A stretch of 64,000 nucleotides of DNA from Crocodylus rhombifer (Eukaryota; Chordata; Crocodylia; Crocodylidae): the NCBI GenBank assembly GCA_038503035.1, contig JAVSML010038884.1:1-64000 (forward strand), given 5' to 3'. The position numbers and the translations under genes are program-made. This document shows, one piece after another, positions 34,707-45,470 of the stretch (positions within the stretch are counted from its first letter, which is position 1; every line of letters begins with the position of its first letter). Under the pieces are notes generated by a model. It saw nothing but the letters and a program-made list of their open reading frames with translations. It ran no database searches and had not been told where the DNA came from.

Positions 34707-35357
34707 GATCAGTTGGACAATATTTTATTGATATAGCTACAGTGTTAAAGCATGTCTCATCATCATAATAAAATGAACTCTAAATACATGTTTCATGAAT
34801 TCATGAATATATATTTTCCTGCCCTCCCACAGGGGCAATGGCCCCCACACAGGGGTTACGGCCCCCCAGCGGGAGCTAAATGGACCCTGCAGGGGCTACC
34901 ACCCCCCCACAAGGCCCACATACCCCACCCCAGTCCTCTGATTGCTGCCCCACCTGGACCCATCCCCCACCAGCTGCTGTAGCCCCCCAATGACTGCTGC
35001 ACCCAGCCCCAGCCCCTGCTCCTCCCAGGCCCCCCATGTCAATCTTGCAGTGCGGGGAACATTTTTTCATTCCCACACATGCCTGTTGCCCCGCCTCAAA
35101 GGGGTTTGGGACAGGGCAAGAGGCACATGCACGATCATCTGGACGCAGCCATAGTGTTTAACTATTCTGAAGGGGGGAAGCTTTCAAGATGACCAATGCC
35201 GTGATTCTTTTAATCCAAAAGGTCTTTTGGGACCTGTTCCAAAGTCCTTTGAAGTCAACGGGATCTTTTAATTAGGTCCTTAGACTGCAAATTCTGCTTT
35301 CAGATGCAGACATAGATCCTTCTGTATTCAGTGGGCCAGTTATTTCTGCTGGTTACT

Positions 35358-35675
35358 GGACATGTCTATGCATGTCTCCCATGGTGCAGTTATTACCTGA
35401 GCCACCATTTAGTACTTGCTTTAGGAAGTACTAAATGATGGCACAGTAAAAGCTGTTGTCCCTGTGGCACACAGTGGCAAATTGTCCCAGTGGCACACAG
35501 TTATTTTTAGCAGCTGCATCACCATAGCAACGCACTATAGGGAGGTAGCTCATCACTACAGCAATTTAGTGTTGGCCTTATAGTTTGTGCCTGAACATGC
35601 TACATCACCATAGCAATGAGCTATGTTGCTGTGGCATATCAGTATGCCAATGTAGTGTAACATGAAGACATGACC
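35358..35675. mobile_element. Miniature element with ACT target duplication and TTTAGTAC hairpin
   Basis: Ends are GGACATGTCTATGCATG at 35358 and CATGAAGACATGACC ending at 35675. Both are flanked by ACT (35355-35357 and 35676-35678), a 3-bp duplication. The internal stem GCCACCATTTAGTACTT (35401-35417) pairs with 35426-35442 at 16 of 17 positions. The 3-bp duplication supports a PIF/Harbinger mobiliser for the whole hairpin family in this window. Confidence 0.75.
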
Positions 35676-35678
35676 ACT

Positions 35679-36643
35679 GTCTAGTAATTCAATTGAACTC
35701 ATTATTACTTCTTCCCCAAAATATCCTGTTTTGTCAAATACAAAGCAAGGTTTTTTCACCCAATCAGCATGTGGAAAAAATCCCCTCAATTTATATTTGC
35801 ATAAAAGGAAACCACATTAAATACACTGTCCATCATTAAAGTGCTGCCAAAAACAGTATGTGCTCAGTAAATGGAAACCAACTATGAAGTTGATTAAATG
35901 CAGCCAATGCTGAACATGGCTATAAAACACGTGGCCCATATTAGGCAAACATATTGAAGGACCCTTTTTTTTAGCCCTTAAAAAGGTGTGTGTGCGGGGG
36001 GGGGGGGGGGGGGTTGGTGTTCCCTCCACAGGGAACTGGCACTGGGCCTGAAGGTAGTGCAATTCCAGGCCAGCACAAGAAGGGCCAGAGCCAGCACTGA
36101 TGCACTCCCCTTGGTGCAAAGAAATGCTTGACCTTAGCCAAAAGGCTGAGATGCAAATGGAAACCTACCAGAATTTTTTTTTTTAAGAAAAATGTTTCAT
36201 GTCCCAGGTCAAATTAGCCAGGTCAGCTCCAAATCCTTTGAATCATTCAAGAACCATCAGAAGCCCTACTATTGGCAAGCATCCTCCACCCCAGACTTTT
36301 CAGCTTGAAGCTTCAGATACTTCCACTCTTTTGGCAGGCATCCTACATGTAGGCCCAACCCCACAGACTTGGGGTTCAGATGCTCTCAGCCATAAAGCCT
36401 CAGGAGCAAGATAGGGAGGAATCTCCCAAAGTCATTGTGTAACTATCTACACTGGAAGCTGTCTAGTGGGAAGCTAACTATGAGGCTCTCACAGAGAATT
36501 CTGTATGCAAGCAGATAAGGGTGCACCCTCTACTGCACAGTACCATTTTAATTGCATTACCTTTGGTCAGCGTATTTCCCCTGCCAAGTAAGTAAATAGG
36601 TTAGAGTAACCCATCTGAATAAGATATATGGTATTGCCCATTG
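35679..36643. other. Intergenic sequence with an 18-G run
   Basis: No gene is supported. It contains the guanine run at 35996-36013 and a T run at about 36174-36184. Short frames around the G run are artefacts. Confidence 0.5.
35996..36013 (+). repeat. Run of 18 guanines
   Basis: A homopolymer of 18 G follows a short TG repeat. It could fold as a G-quadruplex and is prone to length errors in both replication and sequencing. Confidence 0.9.
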
Positions 36644-36808
36644 CATAGATTCATAGACATTAGGGGCTGGAAGGTGTCGGGGAAAACCGAATGGATCGGG
36701 CCCCAAGGTCACGGTGGGCCGGGGTGGCAATTAGATACGGACAGGTGGGATTAGCGGCGTAGAGTCTGGAGATAGGGACTCGGAGCGGATTGAGAAAGAA
36801 CAGGTGAA

Positions 36809-36814
36809 TTTATT
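36809..36814 (-). promoter_or_regulatory. LTR polyadenylation signal
   Basis: AATAAA on the minus strand (TTTATT on +), about 560 bases after the expected start site. This implies a long R region, with the last ~130 bases as U5. Confidence 0.6.
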
Positions 36815-37397
36815 TGACTTACGCTTCAGGCGTAGGCAGAAAGGTCTTCAGTTACAGTTTTGAACACAAACTAACAATTAACAACAAAGGGGTCTGTTGG
36901 CCCACGAGGTTCAGTCCGAAGACCTAGTCCCAGGGCTGGTCAACAGCTCATAAATGGGGATCACAAACAACAAAACAAACTGTAACACGGTGATGATGAA
37001 CCGCGTGACGCCAGTCCACAGCAGTGGACAAATCGGGTGGTCGTATGAAAAAAGCCGAGGTCAATAGCCAGAAGATGCAGCAGCGGAGACGTCAGTTGGA
37101 GAGATGAGCAGAGTCGTAGTTGGTGAAGAAAGCCGAGGTCGATGATTCAGAACCGGGTTAAACAAAGTCCAGAGGGTGATCCGAAATCGTAAGCCGTTAA
37201 TCAGTTCAAAAGGTAAGTTAGGAGCCAGATGAACGTAGTCAAAAACCGCAATGCAACGAGTAATACAAAGAACTAAGCCACGGAGCCAAAGGAGGAGATC
37301 AATAGGCCTTGAAGCCTGACTCAGAGAACAGTCCCTGCAGCAGCAGCCTCTGTCTCTAGTCCATGCGATCTCCCCCCGAGGGAGGGGCTCACAGAAC

Positions 37398-37421
37398 TTT
37401 TATATCAATTTGGTAGCCAAT
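37398..37421 (-). promoter_or_regulatory. LTR core promoter: TATA box and inverted CCAAT box
   Basis: On the minus strand, GATTGGCT (CCAAT box; + strand CCAAT at 37417-37421) lies just upstream of TATAAAA (+ strand 37398-37404). The pair sits about 280 bases into the LTR, with transcription expected from about 37370 toward lower coordinates. Confidence 0.7.
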
Positions 37422-38731
37422 CAGCGTGCTCTCCGCAGAGAAATTTCTAGTCAGATTACCTCATGTCAGGTTCTGACTGAGCATGCTCTCAGTCAGGAGC
37501 TGACACAATCTGAGCATGCATCTGTGGGGAAAGTAGGTCAACAATGATTGACAGCTCCGCAGGTCACCCAGGGGGCAAGGACTGGGTGAGCCTTGGAAAT
37601 TTCCACTCACAGCTTCAAACTGTGCATGTCAGTTTAACCTCTTCTGTACTGGCAGCATACTCTCAAAAAATTTCCATGACAGAAGGGACCTCACGAAATC
37701 ATCGAGTCCAGCCCCACTGCCTTAGGCAGGAAGTCTGCTGGGGTCAAATGAGCCCAGCAAGATAAGCATCCAAATGCTTTTTGAAAGAGTCCAGAGTAGG
37801 TACTTGCACCACATCTGGGGGGAGTCTGTTCCAGACCCTGTCCATGGATGGTAAAGGAGTTTTTTCCTTATGTCCAGTCTAAATCAGCCTTCCAGAAGTT
37901 TATGGCCATTAAACCTTGTTATCTCTTGGGGGGGCCCTGGTTAACAACTGTTATCCCAGATCCTCGTGCAATATACTTATAGGCTGCCACCAAGCCCCCC
38001 TGAGCCTTCTCTTCTCCAGGCTGAAGAGTCCTTGGTCCCTCAGCCTCTCCTTGTAAGACTTGCTCTCTTGAACTTTGATCATGTGGGTGGCTGTCCTGTG
38101 GACTTTGTCGCGCTTATCCACATCCCTTCTGAATTGGGGGCCCCAAAACTGAATACAGTACTCCAGCTGCTGCCTCACTAAGGCTGAGTAAAGCAGGAGG
38201 ATGACATCCCTTGTTTTGCTTGTAATGCATCATTGGATGCACGCAAGGTTTTGGTTTGCTTTTCTGGCTATAGCATCACAATCATGGCTCATGTTTATTT
38301 TGTGGTCAGTTAGGACCCCCAAGTCTCTTTTGGTCATGATGCTAGATAGTATAGCGCTGCTGAGCCTATAAGTATGATGCTGTTTTTTCCTCCCAAAGTG
38401 GAGCACCCTGAACTTCTCTATGTTGACTCTGACTTGTGAATCCAAATCATTAATTGAATAGGTTGAAGAATACTGATCCGAGTACTGAGCCCTAAGAGAC
38501 ACCACTGGTCACTCTGTGCCATGTTGATTTGCTTCCATCAATTAATACTCTTTGGATCCAACCCCGAAGCCAGTTCACCAGCCATTGGACCATGGGATGG
38601 TTGAGGCCACATTTTCCCAGCTTGACCATCATAGAAGACCAAGTCAAAGGCTTTCTTGAAATCCAGATATATGACATCAACCTTGTCTCTCTTGTCCAGG
38701 CAATGTATCACCTGGTCATAGAAAGAGATGA

Positions 38732-39788
38732 TATGCCTTGTTGTAAATTGTTCCAGGTGTTAAATAAGCAGGAAGCTGCCCTTTGACCACCCTGATGATA
38801 AGGGCCAAATGTACATGCTCTGACCAACCTTTTACGTGTCCCATGCCTCGCAGATAATACACTGTTTTGTATTTATTCTGTCTTGAGGCCAGACCAAACT
38901 CAACGCAGGTAGGTCTCTTATATCCTGTCCCATTCTGGGCCACACACATACCACACCCCTCTCACCAGGGCATCTTTCACTCCCCCTGCTCTCACCAGGG
39001 ATCTCTCATGTGACTTTTGAGAGACCTGGAGGGCCATCAGGCTCATCTGTTCTCACCTTGGCCAGCAGGCATGCAACCTTTTGGGCCTCTTCCATAACCC
39101 TCATTTGAACAAAAACTGGGCGATTCACAGAACTGTGGGCTGACTTTGCCCAAAGCCCCTCACTGGGCAACTACTCCACCCCTACGACTCTGGGGCTCCA
39201 TTCTCCACTTCTCCGTCTCCCAGGGCCTCCCGATTCCACCCTCTCCCAGGGCCACACTTCTTCGCCCTCTCGTTCATGCACAGAGTCAAACAACCCCATA
39301 GGCTTAGGTGTCACTGTACTTGACATGTCTGGTCTACCACTCTGCCCTCTCCCAAGGACACCCCCATAGGCTCAGGTGCCCCACTCTGTGTGCCTGGCCC
39401 ACCACTCTGGTTAATTTACCTACTCTAAGGTGGGGGCAGGGGTTAAGGCACCCCTACCCACCTTTCACTGGGAAGGATCTCAATCCCAGCATTTAAGTGG
39501 CACTGCCATACCACAGGCAGTCCCACTGGGCCTCCCTACCCTACCAGGTACAGTTTTTGGTCATGCGCAGGACCACAAGGCCTCATGCTTCCCCATAGCC
39601 TCACCCTTATCTCCCAGCTGTTCCTGGAGCAGGAGCCCTACCAGGCAATGTTACTCCCAGGGCTGTTGATCACAAACTGCCCCCCTAGCCAGGACAGCTG
39701 GGCTCTAAAATGACTGTCCTCATCAACCACCTGGTGGCTGCCTGCTCCAGCCTTTAAAGTAACAGAGCACTAAAGCTGCTCCATCACA
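38732..39788 (-). mobile_element. TGTRRCAGGG family, copy 3, inserted in CR1
   Basis: Minus-strand copy starting at TGTGATGGAG (39788), followed by 'gttactttaaaggc' and GC-rich sequence like copies 1 and 2. It ends with 'gggcagcttcctgcttattt...caaggcat' at 38732. The last ~70-100 bases of the family are missing, together with about 100 bases of the host CR1, suggesting one deletion across the junction. Its TATA position is degraded, but a later ATATAAGAG and an AATAAA followed by GT-rich sequence occur (about 38870-38915). It proves the family transposed after this CR1. Confidence 0.72.
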
Positions 39789-40860
39789 GATGATTTTCTC
39801 CAGGATCTTCCCAGGGATAGATGTCAAACTGATTGACCTGTAATTTCCTACTTTCTTTTCTTGAAGATTGGGACCACATCTTTTCCAGTCTTCTGGTATC
39901 TCTCCCAAACACCATGAGTTCTCAAAATCTTCACCATAGGGTATACTACAATGTCCACCAGCTCCATCAGGACTCTTGGGTACATTCTGTCTCGGCCTGA
40001 GGACTTATGGATGCTGAGCCTTTCGAGGTGTTCTCTCACTTGATCTACGTCATTTGTGGGCCCATGTCCCGCTCCCTGGATGCTTTGTGTCCTGTCTGAC
40101 AGAGTGACCCCCCTGGGCAGGTGGAATATGCAAAGTAATCCTTTGGGAGATTGGCTTTTTCCTGAGCATCAGACATCAATTGCCCCATTTGATTTTGCAG
40201 GGGTCTAATGTTGCCTTTTTTCTTTCTCCAACTTCCCACATATCTCAAGAAGGACTGTTTGTTATCCTTGATTCCTGTTGCTAGCCTGAGTTCAGTTTCT
40301 GCCTTGGCTTTTCTGGTCCGCTCTTTACAGGTGCGGGCTAGTGTTGTGTAGTCATCTTTGGTGACGATTCCCATTTTCTATCTGATGTAGGCTCCTTTTT
40401 TTTTAGTTTCAGAAGGTCCAAAAATTCCCTATTGAGCCAAGGGGATTTCCCAGCACACTGACTGCATTTCCTGAGGGACAGAATGGACTTTCCTTGGGCT
40501 TCAAGGATCACGTTCTTAAGGAACAGCCATTCCTTTCTAAGGGGCCATGCTTTCTTAGTGCCTGACTGACCAGTCTCCTGAGTTTATTAAAGTCAACCTT
40601 CCCAAAGTTGAGAATTTCTGTTTTACTGAGAGATTTGCCCACTCTGTGTTGGACAGAAGAAGTGATCAGTTCATGGTCACTGCCAGCAAGCTTCCTCTTG
40701 ATCCTCAGATCACTCACAAGATCATCCCCTTTGGTCAGAACCAGATCCAGCAGTGCTTCTCCCCGCATTGGCCTGTAAATCATTTGCTTTAGGTAGAGCT
40801 CATCAACTCAAGTGAGGAAGCTACGCAACCGGTCAGATTTGGCCATGTGCTCTTCCCATG

Positions 40861-43805
40861 AAAGGGGGTCAAGTAACTGAGTAGCTGAGTTGTGAGGTTA
40901 CCATGGCTTGAAATGCTGTTGACTCTGCTGGGGCCCAGTCCAATGAGTTATATGGTGAATCACGAGCTTTTTGGCTTTTTGGCCTAGGGTGATGCACAGT
41001 TTGTACTATATATAAGTAGGTACAAAAGCGATGCTTAAAAGTGTTTATGGAGTACCTGAGCTAAAACTTCAGCAATTTTCAAAAAAAGGTGAAATGCATC
41101 AATTCTAGATGAACTAAGTTTATGGGTACCAGGTGTCATTTGCCTATATGTTTAATGTCAAGGTCAGTGTTTTCAAGTTTTTCCCTCACTTTCATGTGTT
41201 TAGAGAGAGCAGGGTCTAACAGCAAGAGGGAAAGGCACTGGAAGGATGGGAAGACAGTTACTTGACCCCCTAGATTTATTTTCCTCACTGCAGCAGTGGA
41301 AGGGGGACAAATCCAAGGCAAATCACCCATAATTTTGATTCTCTACCTGGAAAATTATTACAAGTTTGTAAGTTTTCCAGATACCAAATTCAAGTATTGG
41401 GGGGATCATCTTACAATTGGTGTCATCTTAGATTCAAAGAAATATGGTGTCTAAAGACAGAATCTGACTTCAAATTAAGTCTGTATTTAAAACTAGAAAA
41501 TACTGTACTTTTTTCATCATAGCATATTTCAGAATAATGAATTTCTCAAAGACCAACCCAAATTGCTGTATCATTACTTACAAATAAGAGCTAAAGGATT
41601 TTTCCCTTTCACATCATACACTCCACTTAAAGGTCAGTTTGTGGTGAGAACTGAAATAATATACACTATCCACATTACACAATTGCCATACAAGTTTCAT
41701 TACAAGTTACCATATTTGACGACTTCAGCTCACTAGAGAAATGTAAATAAATGGCACTTGACTTGGAGACTACCATGCATCAGACACCCTTGAGAGTAAT
41801 TCTTTATTCTAACAAGTGACAGATGGGGAAACTGGCATTGCAAATATCTGACAAATGTATCCAACAGGAAACATGAGTCTGTAACATTACCACCATTAAC
41901 CTTTCAAGGAAAAAGACTGGTATATTATATTAAAATGCATACGACCATGTACTGGAAAAAAACATGATTTTAAGAACACTACAGGACACCTGTTCTGTCA
42001 CTGCCAAACAAGCCTCCTCTTTGAATGTCATTGTTAAGGTTTTTACCGCTACTTACCTTGGTGTCCATTCCAACAATAAAAGTAATCATGAGAGCTGGGA
42101 GAATTGTCCTTGTTTATCTCCCTACAGCAGCCAACTGCTGTAATTAGAGAGACAGAAAGATGTAACAACCCAGAGTTGGTTAAAGAATAGTTTTGGCAAA
42201 GAAAAAAGAATAGTATTTGCATCTATTAAGTTATCTTGTTCACAGGTCTGTAAAACACGGTGAACACTAATGCAAACAGGTCCTTATTACTTATTATTAC
42301 AACTACACTTCACTCAGATGTCTATATTCTGCATCTGGTATAGAAGCTTTAAAAAGAAAAACAAAACTGACATGCAGAACACACACATGCACACACAGAC
42401 CCCAAAATACACACAAATGAATGACAAGCTTCCATTTAAATTATACTCACCAGACAGCAGCAAGCCACACTACAAAGTACCAACTACGTAATACATACAG
42501 CATAAGGCAGTAGCAGCACAAACCTGCATCTGGGTTTCATATTAAAATTCATAGAGACTACTTAGCAATTGTTCTGCTTTATTGATGTCATACTGAAAAG
42601 CAAGTAAGTAATAAATCATTAGAGGAAAGGTGGCTCTGATTTATGGATTGTAAACCCAGCAAAGTATTCCACTTAGGGCATTCCTAGTGGAAAGTCAACT
42701 TAAGGAATAAGGGGGGTCGGAGGGAGGGGGAGATGAAATGGCAAAAGGCAACCTGTTTGTGCCAATGGAATCAAAAGGAACTACTGTAGTGAAAGGGGGC
42801 ATGAAACTGACAGGAAATGACAACAGTTCTGTTGTCTGGGGATAATGCTAATTTACCATTTGGCGCCAGTAGTAATTCTTTGAAACTTTAACAAATATAA
42901 ACTTCAACTCTCCCAGGCAGGAACCCTGATAAATAGCACTGACCTGGACACAGAAGTGACTGAAGACTGACACAGGGCTGAATTTCAGAGACAGTGACAA
43001 GCTGCAACTTTATTAACTTAACATATCACACATTTAAGGGTGTCATAGGCTCCCATCACATAATCCATATCTCAGGCTAGACTCTTGTTAGCCTGCCCCA
43101 TAGGATGCACCTCAGTCTTTTGAAACCTTTCATCTATAAGAGAGGCAGGGGCACAGCACAGTCTGAAAAGAGTTTACATCTCCCCTTCTTCCATAGCACA
43201 GGACCCACCAGGCCTCCTCTCTCTGGAAGATGACACTTCGATCTCCTTTCTATATTGATGAGAGACCTTTAAAGGCATCAACAGTTAATTGGCTTGTACA
43301 CTTCACCCACACTGGCTTATACCCAATTCTTGCGTGATACAGAAGCACCAATATCCTGAAGCTAGATGTTAACATCTATATCTGACAGGTTCATCTTATC
43401 ATCTCTTAAACACTCAGATCAATTGTACTGAAAGTCCCATAATAGTATTAGTCTCTACGCTGTGGTATCTTCCTGGTTCACATTCTTTTGTAATTGATAC
43501 ACTTGGAATAATTCAGTGGCTCCCTGACAAACTCATTTCACAAGCATTTCTGACCAAGACAATTTTATGTTCAACCATGACCAAATAATACATCAATATC
43601 CTTCCTAACCTTAGCTTTCTAACAGAATCCAGTGCAAATGCACACATCTTTTTCATCTATGTAAATAATTAGAACATTTAGGCAACTATACTGGTCAATG
43701 AGTGCAGCACTGCCACAGGATGACCCCACAGCATGTCTCTCCTGCCAAACCACTTACTCCAGATGACTTCACCCTGAAATTTTAATTCTAATATAATATG
43801 TGGGT
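40861..43805. other. Intergenic sequence
   Basis: No gene is supported. The stretch 42955-43500 has a TTTATT (antisense AATAAA) after 'gctgcaac', resembling the one in the possible LTR at 18284, so it may be a related decayed LTR, but I cannot place its ends. A G-rich stretch lies at 42710-42732 and a CA-rich stretch at 42380-42415. Confidence 0.4.
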
Positions 43806-43895
43806 ATGTGGGGTTGGTCCAAAATCCACAGGCCAGATCATAGGGCTTCACAGGCTGAATCAGGCCCACAGGCTGTATGTTTGATGCAACTGAGC
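43806..43895. mobile_element. hAT-like element end fragment
   Basis: About 90 bases match the right end of the element at 49780-50302: the blocks 'ggccagatcatagggcttcacaggctg', 'cccacaggctgtatg' and 'gatgcaactg' occur in the same order in both. The left part of the element is absent here. Confidence 0.6.
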
Positions 43896-45173
43896 TGTAA
43901 TGCACCAAAAGCAGCAATGACAAATGTTGCTATATAAACTGAATAACCATCAGATACATGGGCAACTGGTGCCTCATAATACTTGGGGGGCACCAGCAGC
44001 CAATTGCTCACCACAGGTGGGGAGGGTCCCCCAGCAGCCAATCACTGCTGCTGGCGGAAGTACCAGGAGTGCTTCTTTCAGGGGGGACACAGCCAATCTC
44101 AGGGGGTGCACATGCACCTCTGTGCACACTCTACTCATCACCAATGCTCAGATATCACCAAATTTACACTGAGGAGAACACCCAGGATTCCACTTTACTA
44201 ATCTTCAAAAGGCTTTCATTCAACAAGGACACTCCTCCAGAGAGACAGATCACGTGTTTGAAAGAGCCACCCAGCTACCACGTGAAGAATTGCTTCAGTA
44301 CAAAAGAAAAAAACCCATGAATAGCACACTGCTGGTTATAGTATAACACCCCTCCCTTGAACCCATATAGAAAACCCTCAAACAGTTGCAACCCATACTA
44401 GAAGGAGACCCTATTCTTACAGAGATCTTCCCAGAACCACCCACCCTAGCCTTCAAACAAGCACCAAACCTCACTAGCCTCATCACCAGAAGCAAACTTC
44501 CAATGGCCCAGAACACACCAAATGGATCCAGACCATGCCATGACAAGAAATGCAAAACCTGCCAACACATCTCCACCAATGCACCAAATGCCCTGATGGA
44601 AAATACATAGGAGAGATCAAACAACTGTGCACCAGGATGAATGCACACTGGAAATCTATTAAAGACAACCCAATTACCAGTGGGGGCACATTTCTCACAA
44701 GAAAACCACTCTCTCTCCAATCTCTTAGTTCTAATCAAAGAGAATTTACAAAACACTTCCCAGAGATGAGCCTATGAACTTCACTTCATCAACCCCCTTG
44801 ATAAAAAAAATCATAGACTGTGTGGCAGGGCACTAAGTGTGCCTGCCACTTTAAGGCCCTAGAGCTGGCAGCCTCGAGGTGCCTAATGAGGGCAGCCATT
44901 TTAGGCTCAGGGATGCCTATATAAACAAAGCAGTTTGGCTGCCAGAGAGGCAACAACATTGCCTGGCCTGAGGGCTGCCAAGTTTCAGCTGGACGTAAAG
45001 GAGGAGCACCTGAAACTACACCCTTCTGGGAGTGGGCAGCTTGATGGGGCTCCCAGTGGTGTGGGAGCCCCCAGGAAATGCCAGGCCAGTGATCACCCTG
45101 GTGAAAGGTGGTTTGGGGTGCCTTAACCCCTAACCCTCACCTTAGGGTGGGTCGTGGTACACCGGAGGTAGTT

Positions 45174-45303
45174 GTGGGGGTTTGAGACCCCGAGGAGGAG
45201 AGTTGGAGGCCAGGTGTGGCCAAGGCCACCTGAGCCCTGTGGGGGTTTGAGACCCTGAGGAGGAGATTTGGGGCCAGGCATGGCTATGCCACCTGAGCCC
45301 ATT
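45174..45303 (+). repeat. Two tandem copies of a 65-bp unit
   Basis: The unit begins GTGGGGGTTTGAGACCC and closes with 'ccacctgagccc'. Copies start at 45174 and 45239 and differ by about ten substitutions. The duplication is specific to copy 1 of the TGTRRCAGGG family. Confidence 0.85.
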
Positions 45304-45374
45304 TGTGCAGGGAACCCCTGAGACCCCAAGTAAAGGGGGCATTACAAGCAGTGTGGAGCCCCCAGTGTGAGAGG

Positions 45375-45470
45375 GATGTGGAGCGCTGTGAAGGGAGAGG
45401 GGGGCTTAGCCAGAGGGTGAGAGAGCTGAGTCCTGACCCCAGTAAGTCCCCCAATGCTAGGAGGCAGAGT
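45375..45470 (+). repeat. Left half of a ~191-bp tandem repeat split by CR1
   Basis: These 96 bases (from GATGTGGAGC to AGGAGGCAGAGT) recur at 47263-47357 with few changes. The CR1 at 45471-47168 lies between them. The start of the next unit (GGATCAAATATAAC) is found right after the CR1 at 47169, and again (GGTCAAAGATAAC) at 47361. Confidence 0.85.

Larger units (their letters stand above)
33849..35150. mobile_element. PIF/Harbinger-like element, 1.3 kb
   Basis: The left end GGGCGCGTCTACA and the right end (reverse complement GGCTGCGTCCAGA) are imperfect inverted repeats, about 9 of 13 matching. The trinucleotide ATA flanks both sides (33846-33848 and 35151-35153), as expected for 3-bp Harbinger target duplications. 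The left end also contains the perfect 18-bp palindrome GCAAGCACATGTGCTTGC (33865-33882). The interior is GC-rich and carries a Myb/SANT-like coding remnant on the minus strand (34208-34495). No transposase catalytic domain is visible, so the copy is non-autonomous. Confidence 0.6.
36675..37681 (-). mobile_element. Solo LTR of an endogenous retrovirus
   Basis: The 1007-bp insert has LTR-type ends, TGTCGGGG at one side and CATGACA at the other (TGTC...GACA). It is flanked by perfect 5-bp duplications GAAGG (36670-36674 and 37682-37686). Removing it restores continuous CR1 sequence. On the minus strand U3 carries an inverted CCAAT box and TATA box (near 37400), and an AATAAA signal lies near 36809, giving the U3-R-U5 order. 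No internal viral genes are present, so it is a solo LTR left by recombination. The 5-bp duplication length is found in several retrovirus classes. Confidence 0.9.
36644..40860 (-). mobile_element. CR1 LINE (about 2.1 kb) split by two later insertions
   Basis: Minus-strand CR1. It starts near 40860 in the end of the endonuclease (RPMRGEALLDLVL and GSDHEL near 40700-40760), passes the linker (KAKAETELRLATGIKDNK, about 40290) and the palm start (EDWKRCGPN near 39880). It resumes at 38731 with motif A (VDVIYLDFK-type, about 38660), then the connection domain (YCIQFWGPQFRRDVDK near 38140), and reaches its 3' tail at 36644. A solo LTR (36675-37681) sits in the tail, and copy 3 of the TGTRRCAGGG family (38732-39788) sits in the palm. 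About 100 bases of CR1 are missing at the latter junction. There are many stops; it is inactive. Confidence 0.88.

Noticed and set aside
44295..44756. 153-codon minus-strand frame
   Set aside because: It is antisense to the Penelope endonuclease region, which shows clear motifs on +.
45121..45145. CCCCTAACCCTCACC resembling telomeric repeat
   Set aside because: Only one TAACCC unit occurs; it is part of the TGTRRCAGGG element and not an interstitial telomere array.
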